A stretch of DNA of 38,462 bases from Akkermansiaceae bacterium (GCA_025354565.1 JANXMQ010000235.1:1-38462); one strand, 5' to 3'. Numbered from the stretch's first letter, positions 8,641-18,505 are shown. A program made the numbers and translations. The notes: a model not told the origin generated them from the letters alone.

Positions 8641-9062
8641 GGCGAGCTTGCTAACCTACCAAACCGCTGCTGCCAAGTCTCAATCCTTGAATGGTCGGAC
8701 AGCGGAATGGTCGATGGTGCATAGGCACCCCAGCGCAGCGTGGGTTCTGGTGCTAAAAAAGAAAGCGGCCCGACTGATCATCCCCCCAGGAAAAACCCAT
8801 TAACCAAGGAAGCATCTCAGTCGGACCGACTATTTGTGTCGCGACATGGATAGAAACGCGCCGGAGACGCAAATCTGTCTGGAATTCGACTTTTTTTCAA
8901 AATAGAGTGGCTTTCGCGGTCGTTCCCTCTAACGGCTAACAGCGACCTCAAAGCCTAATGACGAATTTTGAAATTTACCAGGGTTTGCGGGCTTGAGTAA
9001 TGGATCTGAATTCCAACTTGATGTTACCCGAGACCCGGAAATCATGTGCCCAGTCATTTCCG
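8641..9062. other. Intergenic leader region between the M24 and TIM-barrel genes
   Basis: This 422-bp stretch has no credible gene. It contains the inverted-repeat element at 8755-8831 (listed separately) and a small hairpin GGTGC-ATAG-GCACC at 8716-8729. The portion from about 8835 to 9062 shows nothing recognisable apart from a short T-run at 8890-8896. Confidence 0.6.
8755..8831 (-). promoter_or_regulatory. Competing hairpins with a T-run: candidate attenuator or structured leader RNA
   Basis: On the minus strand the 11-nt arm at 8827-8817 (GGTCCGACTGA) pairs fully, with one G-U, with the arm at 8777-8767 (TCAGTCGGGCC), enclosing a 39-nt loop and followed by GC and a T-rich tract (8764-8755). 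The first arm is also part of a second, exclusive palindrome, AGTCGG-T-CCGACT (8831-8819). One long hairpin plus T-run against an overlapping upstream hairpin is the arrangement of a transcription attenuator. It lies 115-190 nt upstream of the TIM-barrel gene start. No known riboswitch class is recognised. A conserved repeat or a small RNA on the plus strand are alternatives. Confidence 0.4.
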
Positions 9063-10243
9063 TCATGCGATTTCCCACTTGTAAGGAGCATGGGAGATTT
9101 TCTCATTGCCGCCAGACACGACGTGGACCACGTCCTCGATCCGCACCCCGCCTAGGCCGCGGTAGTAGAGTCCCGGCTCGACGGTTACCACCATGCCTTT
9201 CCGAAACTTGAAACTCGCTCCGGAACGAATGATCGGATCTTCATGAATCTCGAGTCCCACCCCGTGGCCGAGGGCGTGAAAGAAGCCTTTCTGCTCAGTG
9301 CGGCTCTTATGGGTCTCGTATCCCTCCTTGGCAAAAAACTGCTCGACGGCCTCATGTACCTTGCCGCCCACCACCCCTGGCTGAATCATGCGTATGGCGA
9401 GTTCGTGGGCACGCTTGACGGTGCGCACCAGTCGCCGTTGGGCGTCGCTGGCCTGGCCTTTAGATACGTTCGCGTCATGTCGCCCCAGTATCCGTCCGCG
9501 ATCCTCTGCGGGAAAATGTCCACCACGATCAATTCACCAGCCCGGATCGGCCCGTGACCGGCGCAGTGGTTGTCGCAGACCTGGTCCCCCGCTGCGGCGA
9601 TGGTGTGCAGAGCCGATGCCCCCGCATCGAGGCAGGCATGGTTGATCAACTCGCGCAGGCGCTCGGAGGTGAGAACCATTCCCTGATAGATAAGTTCCCC
9701 GCGCCGGACCTTCGACTCAGCGAGTGTCTTCTCCACCACCCGGAAACCGGCAGCGCTGGCGCGATTTCCTTTGCGGAGTGCTTCGACTTCGGTCGCGGTC
9801 TTGCATTGGCGCTCAGGTAAAAGATCGCCGTCCGCATCGACCGTGATTTTCATTCCGGCATCCTGCAGGGCGGCGAACAAGCCGGCAGGGAATCGGGATC
9901 CCACCCGGAACTCGCGGATCTGATAGAGCTTCGCCAAGTGCTTCACCACTTGGCAGGAGTTAGGTCTGACTTTCTTGGACAGCTTGAAATCTTGGACCGC
10001 ATCCTGCTCGATCTCGGGTAAGAACAAAACCTCGTCGAAGTCGGACTCACTGATCATCCGTCCGTATTCATTGCTCGGTGCAACGCCGATCTTCTTGCCA
10101 CCAACCATGAAGGCGAGGTAAGGATCGAAAGCGTTGAACTGGCTGAAGTAGCGCATGTCCGGGTCCGACGCATCGGCGTGAAACAAGATCGACGGGGCGG
10201 ATCGCTTGCCGTTACTTTTCAATGAAACATTACTAATCGACAT
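9063..10243 (-). pseudogene. M24 family metallopeptidase (Xaa-Pro aminopeptidase-like), frameshifted
   Basis: Two overlapping frames together encode one protein of about 393 residues: an N-terminal creatinase-like domain, then the pita-bread metallopeptidase domain. The five expected metal ligands are present: Asp in VVDIFPQ, Asp in GDMTRTYL, His in HALGHGVGLE, Glu in TVEPGLYY and Glu in RIEDVVHV. The frames are broken at the AAA run at 9459-9461 (TTT on the plus strand). One extra A there restores a smooth reading (TYLKGQASDAQRRLVRTVKR), so a one-base deletion in a homopolymer explains it. Because all catalytic residues persist, either the mutation is very recent or it is a sequencing error. 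No slippery heptamer of the usual -1 type is present. Confidence 0.8.
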
Positions 10244-10382
10244 GATACCGTTTATGTTGAAGTTTTAGTCTTTCGGTTCGTTGAGCCAGAAATCGATCGG
10301 CTAAGGAGCGTCACCTCGCATAAAGGGCTAACAGTCGGATGGATGCCACGATATCAAAGTCTCTAGGAAAAGCGTCAGATGG

Positions 10383-10419
10383 AAAAAATTCACGGCATCC
10401 CGAACGTGCCGGGATGCCG
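10383..10419 (-). terminator. Rho-independent terminator of the HU gene
   Basis: A perfect 10-bp stem, CGGCATCCCG (10393-10402) with CGGGATGCCG (10410-10419), 7-nt loop, is followed on the minus strand by a T6 run. It lies 24 bp past the HU stop codon. Confidence 0.88.
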
Positions 10420-10442
10420 CGTGTTACATTTTCAAACGGATC

Positions 10443-10772
10443 TTACAGAGCCATGTCCTTGAGTTTCTTCAAAGCACGCACCTTGATGACTGTGGTAGCT
10501 GGCTTGGCCTTGAAGATCACTTCTTCCTTGGTGAAAGGGCTGATGCCCTTGCGTGCCTTGACCGCAGGTTTGCGGACGGAAGTGATTTTCAGCAGGCCGG
10601 GGAGCACAAACTCACCGACAGAGTTTTTCTTAACGTGACCTTCGATGACTTCGGCGAGGCTATCGAGAACGGCAGCTACTTGCTTGCGGCTGAGTTCGGT
10701 GCTAGCCGCGATCTCGTCGAGGATTTGGGTCTTGGTGTATTTGTCCTTAATGGTTGTTGGTTTTTTCGCCAT
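10443..10772 (-). CDS. HU/IHF family DNA-binding protein
   Basis: This 109-residue basic protein starts at ATG 10772 (MAKKPTTIKDKYTKTQ); a longer frame would add 10 residues with no family match. The dimerisation helices (TQILDEIAASTELSRKQVAAVLDSL) and the beta-arm region (FVLPGLLKITSVRKPA and ARKGISPFTKEEVIFKAKPA) match the bacterial histone-like HU fold; the motif is quoted in parts. The N-terminus is longer than in E. coli HU, with extra Lys. It packages and bends DNA in the nucleoid. It is monocistronic, with its own strong terminator. Confidence 0.92.
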   Translation of the reverse strand: MAKKPTTIKDKYTKTQILDEIAASTELSRKQVAAVLDSLAEVIEGHVKKNSVGEFVLPGLLKITSVRKPAVKARKGISPFTKEEVIFKAKPATTVIKVRALKKLKDMAL

Positions 10773-11002
10773 GCACGTGAATGCGTGGAACTCGCCCCGC
10801 ATGTCAAGGCTACTTGATGGGCGGCACGCTGAATTTCGGCGTATTTCGCATGGATTGGCCGTTATGAAGCGGATATCCGGCCTTTTGAGCCTAACGGCAA
10901 TCGCGCTGCTGCGGATTTCTGACGGTTTGAAAGTGATCGAAACTCACTGGGAGACACGTAGAGTCGGCGAAATCCACTCTAGCAAAAACTCCTTTCCGCG
11001 CC

Positions 11003-13279
11003 ATGTTCCTCCGATCACTCATCGTGTTAGCCGCCGCCCTGTCGGTGATTTCCCCCGCTCGTGGCGAATCCCCGGCGAATCCAGCCAACTCCGTGCTCTG
11101 GTATGACCAGCCCGCTCGGACGTGGATGACCGAGGCGCTGCCGCTCGGAAACGGCTCACTGGGCGGCATGTTTTTCGGACTCACCACCACCGAGCGCGTA
11201 CAGTTCAACCACAACAGCCTATGGACCGGCAGCGAGAAGGACACGGGGTATTATCAGGCGTTCGGCAACATTTTCATTCAGCTCGGCCACAAGGATCCCG
11301 CCGGCTACCGCCGAGAGTTGGACATCGACCGGGCGGTGCAGAAGGTCGGCTACACCTGCAACGGGATTCACTACGAGCGCAGCGCCTTCGTCAGCCATCC
11401 GGCACAGGCGATGGTCATGCGTCTCACCGCCGACAAGCCCGCCGCATACACCGGTCGCATCTGGCTGACCGATATGCACGATGCGAAAATCTCCGCCGAC
11501 GGAAACCGCCTCACCGCAACAGGGAAACTCGCTGACGACGGCCTCGAATACGAGTCCCAGCTTTCGTTGATCAACACCGGCGGCACGGTCCGCATCGAAA
11601 CGAAACCCTCGGTAGCCGCAGAAAACCCGCTCACTGGCGTGCCCGGCGCGGATCAAATGAAGCTACCCGAAGTTTGTCTCGTTTTCGAAAAATGCGATAA
11701 TCTGACGCTCGTTCTCGCCGCAGCAACAAACTACCTGCCGGACTCTACCAAAAAATGGCGCGGCCCGAATCCCCATCCCGCCGTCACGCAACGGGTGGAC
11801 GCCGTCACGGCGAAATCACTCCCCGGCATTTTCGCGGCACACGTCGCGGACTATCAAGCGCTTTTCCACCGCTTCACCGTCGATGTCGGCACCACGGACA
11901 AGGCGCTCGCTGCGAAGCCGACCCAGCAACGGCTGGCGGCCTACACCAAGGACAAGACCACCGATCCGGACCTGGAGGAACTCTTTGCCCAATACGGCCG
12001 CTATCTGATGATTTCCTGCTCCCGCGTGGGTGGGCTTCCCGCTAACCTTCAGGGCCTGTGGAACGATTCAAACAAACCACCGTGGCGCAGCGACTATCAT
12101 TCTAACATCAATATCCAGATGAACTACTGGCCGGTCGAGCAAACCGGACTCGGCGAGTTGCATCGGCCGCTCATCGATTATTTCGTCTCACAGATTCCCG
12201 TCGCCCGCCAGCGCACGCGCGAGGAATACGGGGATAAAGTCCACGGCTGGACGGTCCGCACTGAGAACGGGGTCTTCGGCGGTGGCAGCTTTGTTTGGAA
12301 TCCACCAGGAAGCGCTTGGTATGCCCAGCATGTGTGGGAGCATTACGCGTTTTCCCAAGACAGGAAATACCTTGCAGACACTGCCTATCCGGTGATCAAG
12401 GAGGTTTGCGAATTCTGGGAGGATACTCTAACGACCCGGCCGGACGGCACGCTCGTCGCCCCGAAAGGCTGGTCGCCGGAGCACGGTCCGACCGAGCCCG
12501 GCGTGTCTTACGATCAGGAAATCATCTACGACCTCTTCACCAACTACGTCGAGGCGGCGGACGCTTTACAAATCGACAAGAACTACCGCGACAAGATCGC
12601 CGGCATGCGGGACCACCTGCTAGTCCCGAAGATCGGCAAGTGGGGGCAGCTTCAGGAATGGGAGACCGATCGCGACGATCCGAAGGACCAGCACCGTCAC
12701 ACGTCCCACCTCTTCGCGCTTCACCCTGGACGCCAGATTACGGCCACGGGAACGCCGGATCTCTTCAAAGCCGCGATGGTTTCCCTGCGCGCCCGCGGCG
12801 ACGGCGGCACCGGCTGGAGCCGTGCATGGAAGATCAATTTCTGGGCCCGCTTTCAAGATGGCGATCACGCCTACCTCATGCTGCGCAACCTGATGACCGC
12901 TGTGAACACAGTCGGCACAGACATGACCAATGGCGGCGGAATCTATCCGAACTTGTTCGACGCCCACCCGCCATTCCAAATTGATGGAAATTTCGGTGCC
13001 ACTTCCGGTGTGGCGGAAATGCTCGTGCAGTCCCAGTCCGGCGAGATCGTCCTGCTGCCAGCGCTGCCCTCGACTTGGTCCGACGGCAGTGTCACCGGCC
13101 TGCGGGCGCGCGGCGGATTCGAAGTCGGCCTCACCTGGAAAGCCGGTAAACTCACCGGCGCAAACATCCGCAATGTGAGTGGAACCCGTGCGAAGATCCG
13201 CTATGGTGACGTAACCGCGTCCTTTGACCTGAAGCCCGGCCAAGTGGTGAATCTCGATACCGCACTAAAGACTCACTGA
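11003..13279 (+). CDS. GH95 family alpha-L-fucosidase (secreted)
   Basis: This 758-residue protein has a signal peptide ([21 protein letters not shown]) and the glycoside hydrolase family 95 layout: N-terminal beta-sandwich domain ([28 protein letters not shown]), (alpha/alpha)6 barrel and a C-terminal beta domain. Residues equivalent to the known GH95 active site are present: Asn368 and Asn370 in [10 protein letters not shown], Glu493 in WSPEHGPT, and Asp661 in QIDGNFG. The family hydrolyses terminal alpha-1,2-fucose (some members act on galactose) by an inverting mechanism. It is 12 bp upstream of a sulfatase gene, so a sulfated fucose-containing glycan such as fucoidan or mucin is a sensible substrate. 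It acts outside the cytoplasm. Confidence 0.93.
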   Translation: MFLRSLIVLAAALSVISPARGESPANPANSVLWYDQPARTWMTEALPLGNGSLGGMFFGLTTTERVQFNHNSLWTGSEKDTGYYQAFGNIFIQLGHKDPAGYRRELDIDRAVQKVGYTCNGIHYERSAFVSHPAQAMVMRLTADKPAAYTGRIWLTDMHDAKISADGNRLTATGKLADDGLEYESQLSLINTGGTVRIETKPSVAAENPLTGVPGADQMKLPEVCLVFEKCDNLTLVLAAATNYLPDSTKKWRGPNPHPAVTQRVDAVTAKSLPGIFAAHVADYQALFHRFTVDVGTTDKALAAKPTQQRLAAYTKDKTTDPDLEELFAQYGRYLMISCSRVGGLPANLQGLWNDSNKPPWRSDYHSNINIQMNYWPVEQTGLGELHRPLIDYFVSQIPVARQRTREEYGDKVHGWTVRTENGVFGGGSFVWNPPGSAWYAQHVWEHYAFSQDRKYLADTAYPVIKEVCEFWEDTLTTRPDGTLVAPKGWSPEHGPTEPGVSYDQEIIYDLFTNYVEAADALQIDKNYRDKIAGMRDHLLVPKIGKWGQLQEWETDRDDPKDQHRHTSHLFALHPGRQITATGTPDLFKAAMVSLRARGDGGTGWSRAWKINFWARFQDGDHAYLMLRNLMTAVNTVGTDMTNGGGIYPNLFDAHPPFQIDGNFGATSGVAEMLVQSQSGEIVLLPALPSTWSDGSVTGLRARGGFEVGLTWKAGKLTGANIRNVSGTRAKIRYGDVTASFDLKPGQVVNLDTALKTH

Positions 13280-13291
13280 TAGACGCCACCC

Positions 13292-14782
13292 ATGAATCCT
13301 ACCCCTATCTCACATAAACACCGGCTGTGGACTGCGATGGCGCTTTTCTCGTTGCTTGCAATTTCCACATTTGCCGCGACTCCTGCCGCTGAGTCGCCTG
13401 CAAAGCCTAATGTCCTGTTAATCATTCTGGAGGATTGGGGGCCGTATTTAGGCTGTTATGGGTTGAAGGAAATTTACACGCCGAATCTGGATAAACTCGC
13501 GTCGGAGGGGAGCCTCTACAAAAACTGTTTCAGCAGCGGTCCGGTCTGCTCCGTCGGTCGTTCCACGCTGATGGTTGGTTTGAGCCAATACACCACGCAT
13601 ACCCAGCAGCATCGGACAAAGAACCCGAAGCCTAACCTGCCGGTTGGTGTTAAATCCATCGTCGATCTTTTTCGCGATGCCGGTTACTTCACCGCTTTGG
13701 GTTGCGGCTATTCCCGAAAGGTGGACCTCAATTTCACCTTCAATGAGAGTGTTTCCTACCAAGGCAAGGATTGGCTGGAGAGAAAGCCGGGGCAGCCGTT
13801 CTATGCTCACCTGACTCTGATGCAGACCCATCGGTCCTGGGCAGGCGATGCACAGCGGCCGATTGATCCCAAGTCCGTCACTCTGCCGGCGTGGTATCCA
13901 GACACACCGCTGACACGCAAGGACTGGGCGCTGGGCTTGGAAAGCGCGCAGACTTCCGACCGCGACATCGGGGACATCGTAGCCCGCCTGAAAAAAGAAG
14001 GCGTCTATGACAACACCATTATCGTCATCACTGCCGACCACGGCGTCGCGTTGCCGCGCGGCAAGCAGTTCATCTATGACGAAGGCTTGCAAATTCCACT
14101 CATCATTCGTTGGCCATCACGGCTTGCGGCGGGACGTGTTTCCGAGGAACTGGTTTCCAATCTGGACATAGTGCCTACCATTCTTGATCTGGCGGGCATG
14201 CCGCGACCCACCTACCTGCAAGGACGATCCCTCGTGGACCCCGGCCAAAAGGAGCCGACATACATCTTCGGCGGGCGGGATAAAATGGACGATACACACG
14301 ACGCTTCACGGACCGTCCGATCACGTGAGTTCCGTTATATATTGAACCTCATGCCCGAGCGGGCCTGGTGCCAGTTCAACTCGTACAAGGAAAGGTCATA
14401 TCCCGGACTCGCGGTGATGAACGTGCTGCACCTTCAGGACAAACTTCCGCCGGAGCAAGACGCCTTCATGAAGGACAAGAAGCCCGAGGAAGAGCTTTTC
14501 GATATCAAAATAGATCCCAGCGAAGTGCACAATCTAGCAGCCGACTCCAAATACGCTGAAACGCTCAAGGAATTCCGCAGCCAGCTCGCGAAATGGCGCG
14601 TGAAAGTTGGCGACACCGGCGTGACCGCAGCATTCCGCGCTGGTGGCTGGCCGGGGACTTATCCCACCCGCTCATTGGACGAATGGATTGGCATCGAGTC
14701 CATGTGGACGAATCACATCCTACAAGGTGGTAAGAAGCCGAACATCTCGCAGCCCCCGCAGTATTTTCCGGAGACGAAATAA
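13292..14782 (+). CDS. Secreted S1-type sulfatase with atypical CSVGR active-site motif
   Basis: This 496-residue protein has a signal peptide (ALFSLLAISTFAATPA) and the sulfatase fold: metal-site start KPNVLLIILEDWGPYLGCYG, TPNLDKLASEGS, the active-site region PVCSVGRSTLM with Cys86 and Arg90, and VITADHGVALPRGKQ. The formylglycine motif is usually C-x-P/A-S-R; here it is C-S-V-G-R, with Val at the Pro/Ala position and Gly for Ser. Cys and Arg are kept, so conversion by a formylglycine-generating enzyme is still plausible. It is co-directional and closely spaced with the GH95 gene, which suggests desulfation of a fucose-containing polysaccharide. The sub-family is not assigned. Confidence 0.9.
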   Translation: MNPTPISHKHRLWTAMALFSLLAISTFAATPAAESPAKPNVLLIILEDWGPYLGCYGLKEIYTPNLDKLASEGSLYKNCFSSGPVCSVGRSTLMVGLSQYTTHTQQHRTKNPKPNLPVGVKSIVDLFRDAGYFTALGCGYSRKVDLNFTFNESVSYQGKDWLERKPGQPFYAHLTLMQTHRSWAGDAQRPIDPKSVTLPAWYPDTPLTRKDWALGLESAQTSDRDIGDIVARLKKEGVYDNTIIVITADHGVALPRGKQFIYDEGLQIPLIIRWPSRLAAGRVSEELVSNLDIVPTILDLAGMPRPTYLQGRSLVDPGQKEPTYIFGGRDKMDDTHDASRTVRSREFRYILNLMPERAWCQFNSYKERSYPGLAVMNVLHLQDKLPPEQDAFMKDKKPEEELFDIKIDPSEVHNLAADSKYAETLKEFRSQLAKWRVKVGDTGVTAAFRAGGWPGTYPTRSLDEWIGIESMWTNHILQGGKKPNISQPPQYFPETK

Positions 14783-15521
14783 GTCAAATGAGTCCGCTTT
14801 GCGCGGGTTGCCTCCGTGCCTCTCTCTGCGATCTTCGCGCCTTTGCGTTTCGTTTCGGAAAAGTATTTTGCCAACGAACCTAGCCCGCTTCGACTTGGAA
14901 GCGACGGCTGCGTTTCCTGACAGTAACATCCCTTGCAACCAAGCGGGAGCGGGCGTCGAACGAGAGGTTGGGATTGTAACTGCGGGAGAACATCGAAACT
15001 GGGCGGCTGGCAGGGGTTGCTCTGGCGCGGCTTGTGGGTGTTTGAGTGATTATCGGTATTAGCCACCCATGCCAGCGCAAACTCCACTTCGCGAAAGGAA
15101 AATGGGAGTAAGTCTCCAAGCCTACGCGGAGCTATGCCTGCATGAGGGAGGGCAACTCTGCCGAATTCCGATTTTTATCGAAACAAGCGGCTCATCGCTT
15201 CGGTGTGAGACGGACTACCCGGCTTCTCGGTAGGCCGGTCTGAGGGCGTCGAGACAAGTGTCTGTTGTAGGGTTGACACCGCGTCCTAAGGGCAGAAGGA
15301 GGAAATTTGGCCGGATAGGGCCGATACCTCGCTCAAAAACACTAGACTCACGACGGAGAGATCTGCATAATTTTGCCGATGACGCGAACATCTTCAGCCC
15401 AAGGGAATATTGTAACACGACGTAACACTTTCCGCCTGCACTTTGGGGATATTTCGTGCATTTCGAGGCAATTTAGAACATCTCAAAACAGTCATCTTTC
15501 CTACATAAATCGTTGAATATC
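14783..15521. other. Long gene-free stretch with a purine-rich repeat-like tract
   Basis: This 739-bp stretch has only short, unconvincing frames. At 14808-14862 it holds a patterned tract that reads on the minus strand as runs of the CGCAAAGGCGCGAAG type followed by GCAGAGAGAGGCACGGAGG, resembling dispersed intergenic repeats seen in many environmental bacterial genomes (recalled, not searched). The rest, including the AT-richer 160 bp before the oxidoreductase gene, shows no clear promoter or terminator. Confidence 0.5.
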
Positions 15522-16670
15522 ATGAAAAAACCAATTCGCATCGGCCTCATCGGTTACGGCTTCATGGGCCGCACCCATTCTAACGCTTACTCCCAACTCG
15601 CCCATTTCTTCGATACCGATCACTACCCAGTCCGCCAGGCGGTCTGCGGTCGGGACGAGGAAAAAGTCAAAGCCTTCGCCGAAAAGTGGGGCTATGCATC
15701 GTACGAAACCGACTGGCGCGAACTCGTGAAACGCGAAGACATCGACGCCATTGACATCTGCACGCCGAACAATTCCCACGCCGAGATCGCCCTCGCTTGC
15801 ATCGCGAACGGCAAGATGATCCTCTGTGAAAAACCGCTCGCCCTCAATGGCGAGGAAGGCGAGGCGATGGTCGCCGCTGTCGAGAAATCCGGCCTGCCGA
15901 ATTTGGTTTGGTATAACTATCGGTTTCTCCCCGCCGTCACCCACGCTAAGAATATCGTCGATGCTGGAGAACTCGGACGCATCTTCCACTACCGCGCAAA
16001 TTTTCTCCAAGACTGGACGATTTCTGAGGAACTCCCGCAAGGCGGTGCCGGCCTTTGGCGGCTCGATGCCGCTGCCGCTGGCTCCGGTGTTACAGGAGAT
16101 TTGTTAGCACACTGCATCGACACCGCCCGCTGGATCAACGGCGACATCGTTTCCGTTAGCGCGATGACCGAGACCTTCATCAAGGAACGCGTCCACACCG
16201 CGACCGGTGAGAAACAGCCAGTCACCATCGACGAAGCCTGCGCTTTCCTCGCCCGTTTCGAGAATGGCTCACTGGCGATCTTCGAGTCCACTCGCTACGC
16301 CCGTGGCCACAAGGCACTTTATACCTTTGAAATCAACGGGGAGAAAAAATCCCTCTCGTGGGATCTGCATGATCTCAACAAGCTCGCCTATTTCGACCAC
16401 GGCGTCCCCGGCGACCGCCGAGGCTGGAGCAGCATCCATTGTTCCGACGGCGATCACCCGTATGCGGGTAACTGGTGGGTGCCCGGCCTCTGCCTCGGCT
16501 ACGAGCATTCGTTCACCCACGAGCTGGCCGAGTTTTTTAAATCCTTGGATGACCCAAGCGCCGAAAAGCGTTACCCAGATTTCCGTCACGCGCTCGGCAC
16601 CCAGTATGTCTGCGATGCCGTCTTGGAATCCGCCCGAACCAAACAATGGGTGGACGTGAAAAAAGCCTGA
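15522..16670 (+). CDS. Gfo/Idh/MocA family oxidoreductase
   Basis: This 382-residue protein starts at ATG 15522 (a TTG nine bases earlier is less likely). It has an N-terminal Rossmann fold, [19 protein letters not shown], the CEKPLAL motif with the catalytic-type Lys104, and the [13 protein letters not shown] segment of the C-terminal alpha/beta domain, with a His in the usual place. The family carries out NAD(P)-dependent oxidation or reduction of sugars and polyols, often in the breakdown of unusual sugars. It follows the fucosidase/sulfatase pair at a distance of about 740 bp, so a link to sugar use is possible but not shown. The substrate cannot be assigned. Confidence 0.9.
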   Translation: MKKPIRIGLIGYGFMGRTHSNAYSQLAHFFDTDHYPVRQAVCGRDEEKVKAFAEKWGYASYETDWRELVKREDIDAIDICTPNNSHAEIALACIANGKMILCEKPLALNGEEGEAMVAAVEKSGLPNLVWYNYRFLPAVTHAKNIVDAGELGRIFHYRANFLQDWTISEELPQGGAGLWRLDAAAAGSGVTGDLLAHCIDTARWINGDIVSVSAMTETFIKERVHTATGEKQPVTIDEACAFLARFENGSLAIFESTRYARGHKALYTFEINGEKKSLSWDLHDLNKLAYFDHGVPGDRRGWSSIHCSDGDHPYAGNWWVPGLCLGYEHSFTHELAEFFKSLDDPSAEKRYPDFRHALGTQYVCDAVLESARTKQWVDVKKA

Positions 16671-16683
16671 CAAACCCTATCGG

Positions 16684-16717
16684 AAACTCCTCTGCACTGA
16701 CTCTGCGGAGGAGTTTT
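16684..16717. terminator. Bidirectional terminator between convergent genes
   Basis: The arms AAACTCCTC (16684-16692) and GAGGAGTTT (16708-16716) form a perfect 9-bp stem, extended inside by GCA/TGC. It sits between the oxidoreductase stop and the convergent NUDIX stop, overlapping the latter. T-runs are short on both sides. Confidence 0.6.
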
Positions 16718-17333
16718 AGCGTACGGCCAAATGCCGAATGCAATGTTGCGACCAGGTTTCCAAGCGGTCGAACCATGAGCTGTTCAGGTCAGTTAGCGGC
16801 GTGAATCCTAGATCGGCCAGCGCGTCCTCCCGCGAGGCGACCGCGTCCGATTTCAAATCCACCAGATGGACGATGCCGAGGTGGACTTGGCCGACGGGAT
16901 TGGACTCATCATTGAGCAAGGCGATGATTTGGTGTGCGTGTTCCCCGGGAAGATCTAACTCCTCCTCGATTTCGCGGGTCACCGCCGCATGATAGGCGTC
17001 TGCTCCGATGCGTCCGCCGCCGGTATCGACCGGGTTGACGTGGCCACCGACGCCCACGGAAATCTTCGCGTGCAAGCGACTTTCCCCGCCAGACTTGCCC
17101 CGCGTGTAATGCAGGATCCTATCGCCGCAGCGGAAAATACAATACGGTATCAACTGCTTGTGCGAGGGGTCCATTTCCGCCGCCGCGCGATCCATGAAAA
17201 AGTGATTCGCCGGATCTAGCAGGCAGGCGACTGCGGCATCAAGGCCATCCGTCCGGATGCCTTCGAACGAACCAATCCGCTCCAAGATCTCACGCGGCAC
17301 CACTAAGACTTCTTCTCCGGCATACTTTGACAT
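16716..17333 (-). CDS. NUDIX family phosphoesterase (COG4112-like)
   Basis: This 205-residue protein starts at ATG 17333 (MSKYAGEEVLVVPREIL), matching the start expected for the COG4112 group; a longer frame adds 22 Arg-rich residues. It has KQLIPYCIFRCGDRILHY, then SVGVGGHVNPVD, then a NUDIX helix ending TREIEEELDL. Compared with the consensus Gx5Ex7REUxEExGU, the first Glu is Asp and the late Gly is Asp, but the key REIEEE metal-binding cluster is intact. It probably hydrolyses a nucleoside diphosphate linked to another group; the substrate is unknown. Convergent with the oxidoreductase gene. Confidence 0.85.
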   Translation of the reverse strand: MSKYAGEEVLVVPREILERIGSFEGIRTDGLDAAVACLLDPANHFFMDRAAAEMDPSHKQLIPYCIFRCGDRILHYTRGKSGGESRLHAKISVGVGGHVNPVDTGGGRIGADAYHAAVTREIEEELDLPGEHAHQIIALLNDESNPVGQVHLGIVHLVDLKSDAVASREDALADLGFTPLTDLNSSWFDRLETWSQHCIRHLAVR

Positions 17334-17510
17334 GCGGCGATGATAGACCGACTGGCAGCGTCGCCAAGCCCTCATCACATCGAACTGAGGACAAATCATA
17401 CGGACATCCTTATCTTACGCGATCACGTGATTCCGTATGGCCGAATTTGTGACATGATCCATTCATCAGCCGATCACCCCATTCGCTGATGATCCCCCGC
17501 TCCCCCTACG

Positions 17511-18332
17511 ATGAAACTCCCCCTTGCCTACCTGTCGATCATTGGCGTGATCCTCGCGATCAAATCCGAGGCCCAAAGCCTGCCTAGCTCGCTCAGCTTC
17601 ACCAGCGCTGGCTCATTTGCGAACGGCGTCAACGAAAGCAACAGCAGCATCCTGATCGTGGACAACAACCTTACCGATGGTTACGCCGCTGGCATGGACC
17701 TGACGGACGCCCCCACGGCGCTCAATTCAACTGGCCCCGCTGGTTCCGCCGCATTTCAATGGGGAACCCCTAAATCCTCCAGCGCCTATCCCCACAGCAG
17801 CGCCCTGTGGTTCGAGCCAATCGCAGCAAAGAACGTGGCTCCGGATCAGTTCTTCAACCTCGGCACTCTCTAATATCGCAATGGCACGATCGTTACCAAC
17901 TCTGGTGCCTCGGCGGTTGATATCGGTCTGAAGTTCAATGTCTCGAATCCATCCGGCATCTCCGCCATCAACACCTCATTCACCAGCGACCTCATTAATT
18001 CCGTCAATTCCAACGACCCTGTGGCAAGCGCTGACATCGTGTCCCTCACCAATCATGGCTCCGCGATCAATTTCAAGGATGCCAACGGCCAACAATATTA
18101 CCTCGAACTCAGCTTCAAAGTGGACCAGAACACTTTGGATGGCACCCTCTCCACTCTCGATCAATTCAAAGTCTTCGAGGGCACACAGGGCAGCGCTGAT
18201 CTGATTGGACGTTTCACCACCACTCCGATGCCAGTCGGAAGCTCAATCGACAATACCGTCACCGTCCCCGAGCCATCCACTGCGTTGTTAAGCCTTCTTG
18301 GTACGGTCGCCCTGTTCCGCCGTAAGCGCTAA
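17511..18332 (+). pseudogene. PEP-CTERM secreted protein (choice-of-anchor K type), interrupted by an in-frame stop
   Basis: One continuous frame of 273 codons has a single internal stop, TAA at 17871-17873. The first part has a signal peptide (LAYLSIIGVILAIKSEAQ) and an Asn/Ser-rich beta domain. The second part resumes in the same frame (YRNGTIVTNSGASAVDIGL) and ends with the PEP-CTERM sorting signal: VPEPSTALLSLLGTVALF then RRKR. The FNLGTL-stop-YRNGTI context fits the choice-of-anchor K domain. Without the stop this would be an ordinary exosortase substrate carried to the cell surface. As read, the product would lack its sorting signal. A recent nonsense mutation or a sequencing error are the two explanations; readthrough has no support. 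Confidence 0.78.
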
Positions 18333-18432
18333 GCGTTCCGATCTGCGGAAGGTCCAAGGGAGATCCTGTCATTTTCCCAAAAATCATCTTGCGCCCCCGA
18401 GGCCTCGCCGATAAACCTCCGCCCACCCGAAA

Positions 18433-18505
18433 GGGGCGTTAGCTCAGTTGGTAGAGCACTTGCATGGCATGCAAGGGGTCAGCGGTTCAAATCCGCTACG
18501 CTCCA
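18433..18505 (+). tRNA. tRNA-Ala (anticodon GGC)
   Basis: A complete cloverleaf of 73 nt: acceptor GGGGCGT with ACGCTCC, D-arm GCTC-AGTTGGTA-GAGC, anticodon stem CTTGC/GCAAG with loop ATGGCAT (anticodon GGC), T-arm AGCGG-TTCAAAT-CCGCT, discriminator A. CCA is not encoded. The T-loop has A where the downstream partial copy has G. Its 3' end is the left attachment site of the integrated element. Confidence 0.97.

Noticed and set aside
8790..8831. TPP riboswitch (CTGAGATG and GGTTAATG on the minus strand)
   Set aside because: Only two short matches; the GAACCTGAT core and the usual arm pairing are absent.
10865..11002. Short secreted peptide gene beginning MKRISGLLSLTAIALL
   Set aside because: It begins like a signal peptide, but the frame runs on into the GH95 gene in another register and shows no domain.
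14880..15119. 79-residue minus-strand frame in the same gap
   Set aside because: Arg/Ser-rich, no family resemblance, overlaps other chance frames.
15215..15418. 67-residue minus-strand frame in the gap before the oxidoreductase
   Set aside because: GTG start, no recognisable domain, no operon partner; likely chance.
17465..17492. Inverted repeat TCATCAGC/GCTGATGA as terminator of the NUDIX region
   Set aside because: No T-run, and it lies upstream of both neighbouring genes; left unassigned.
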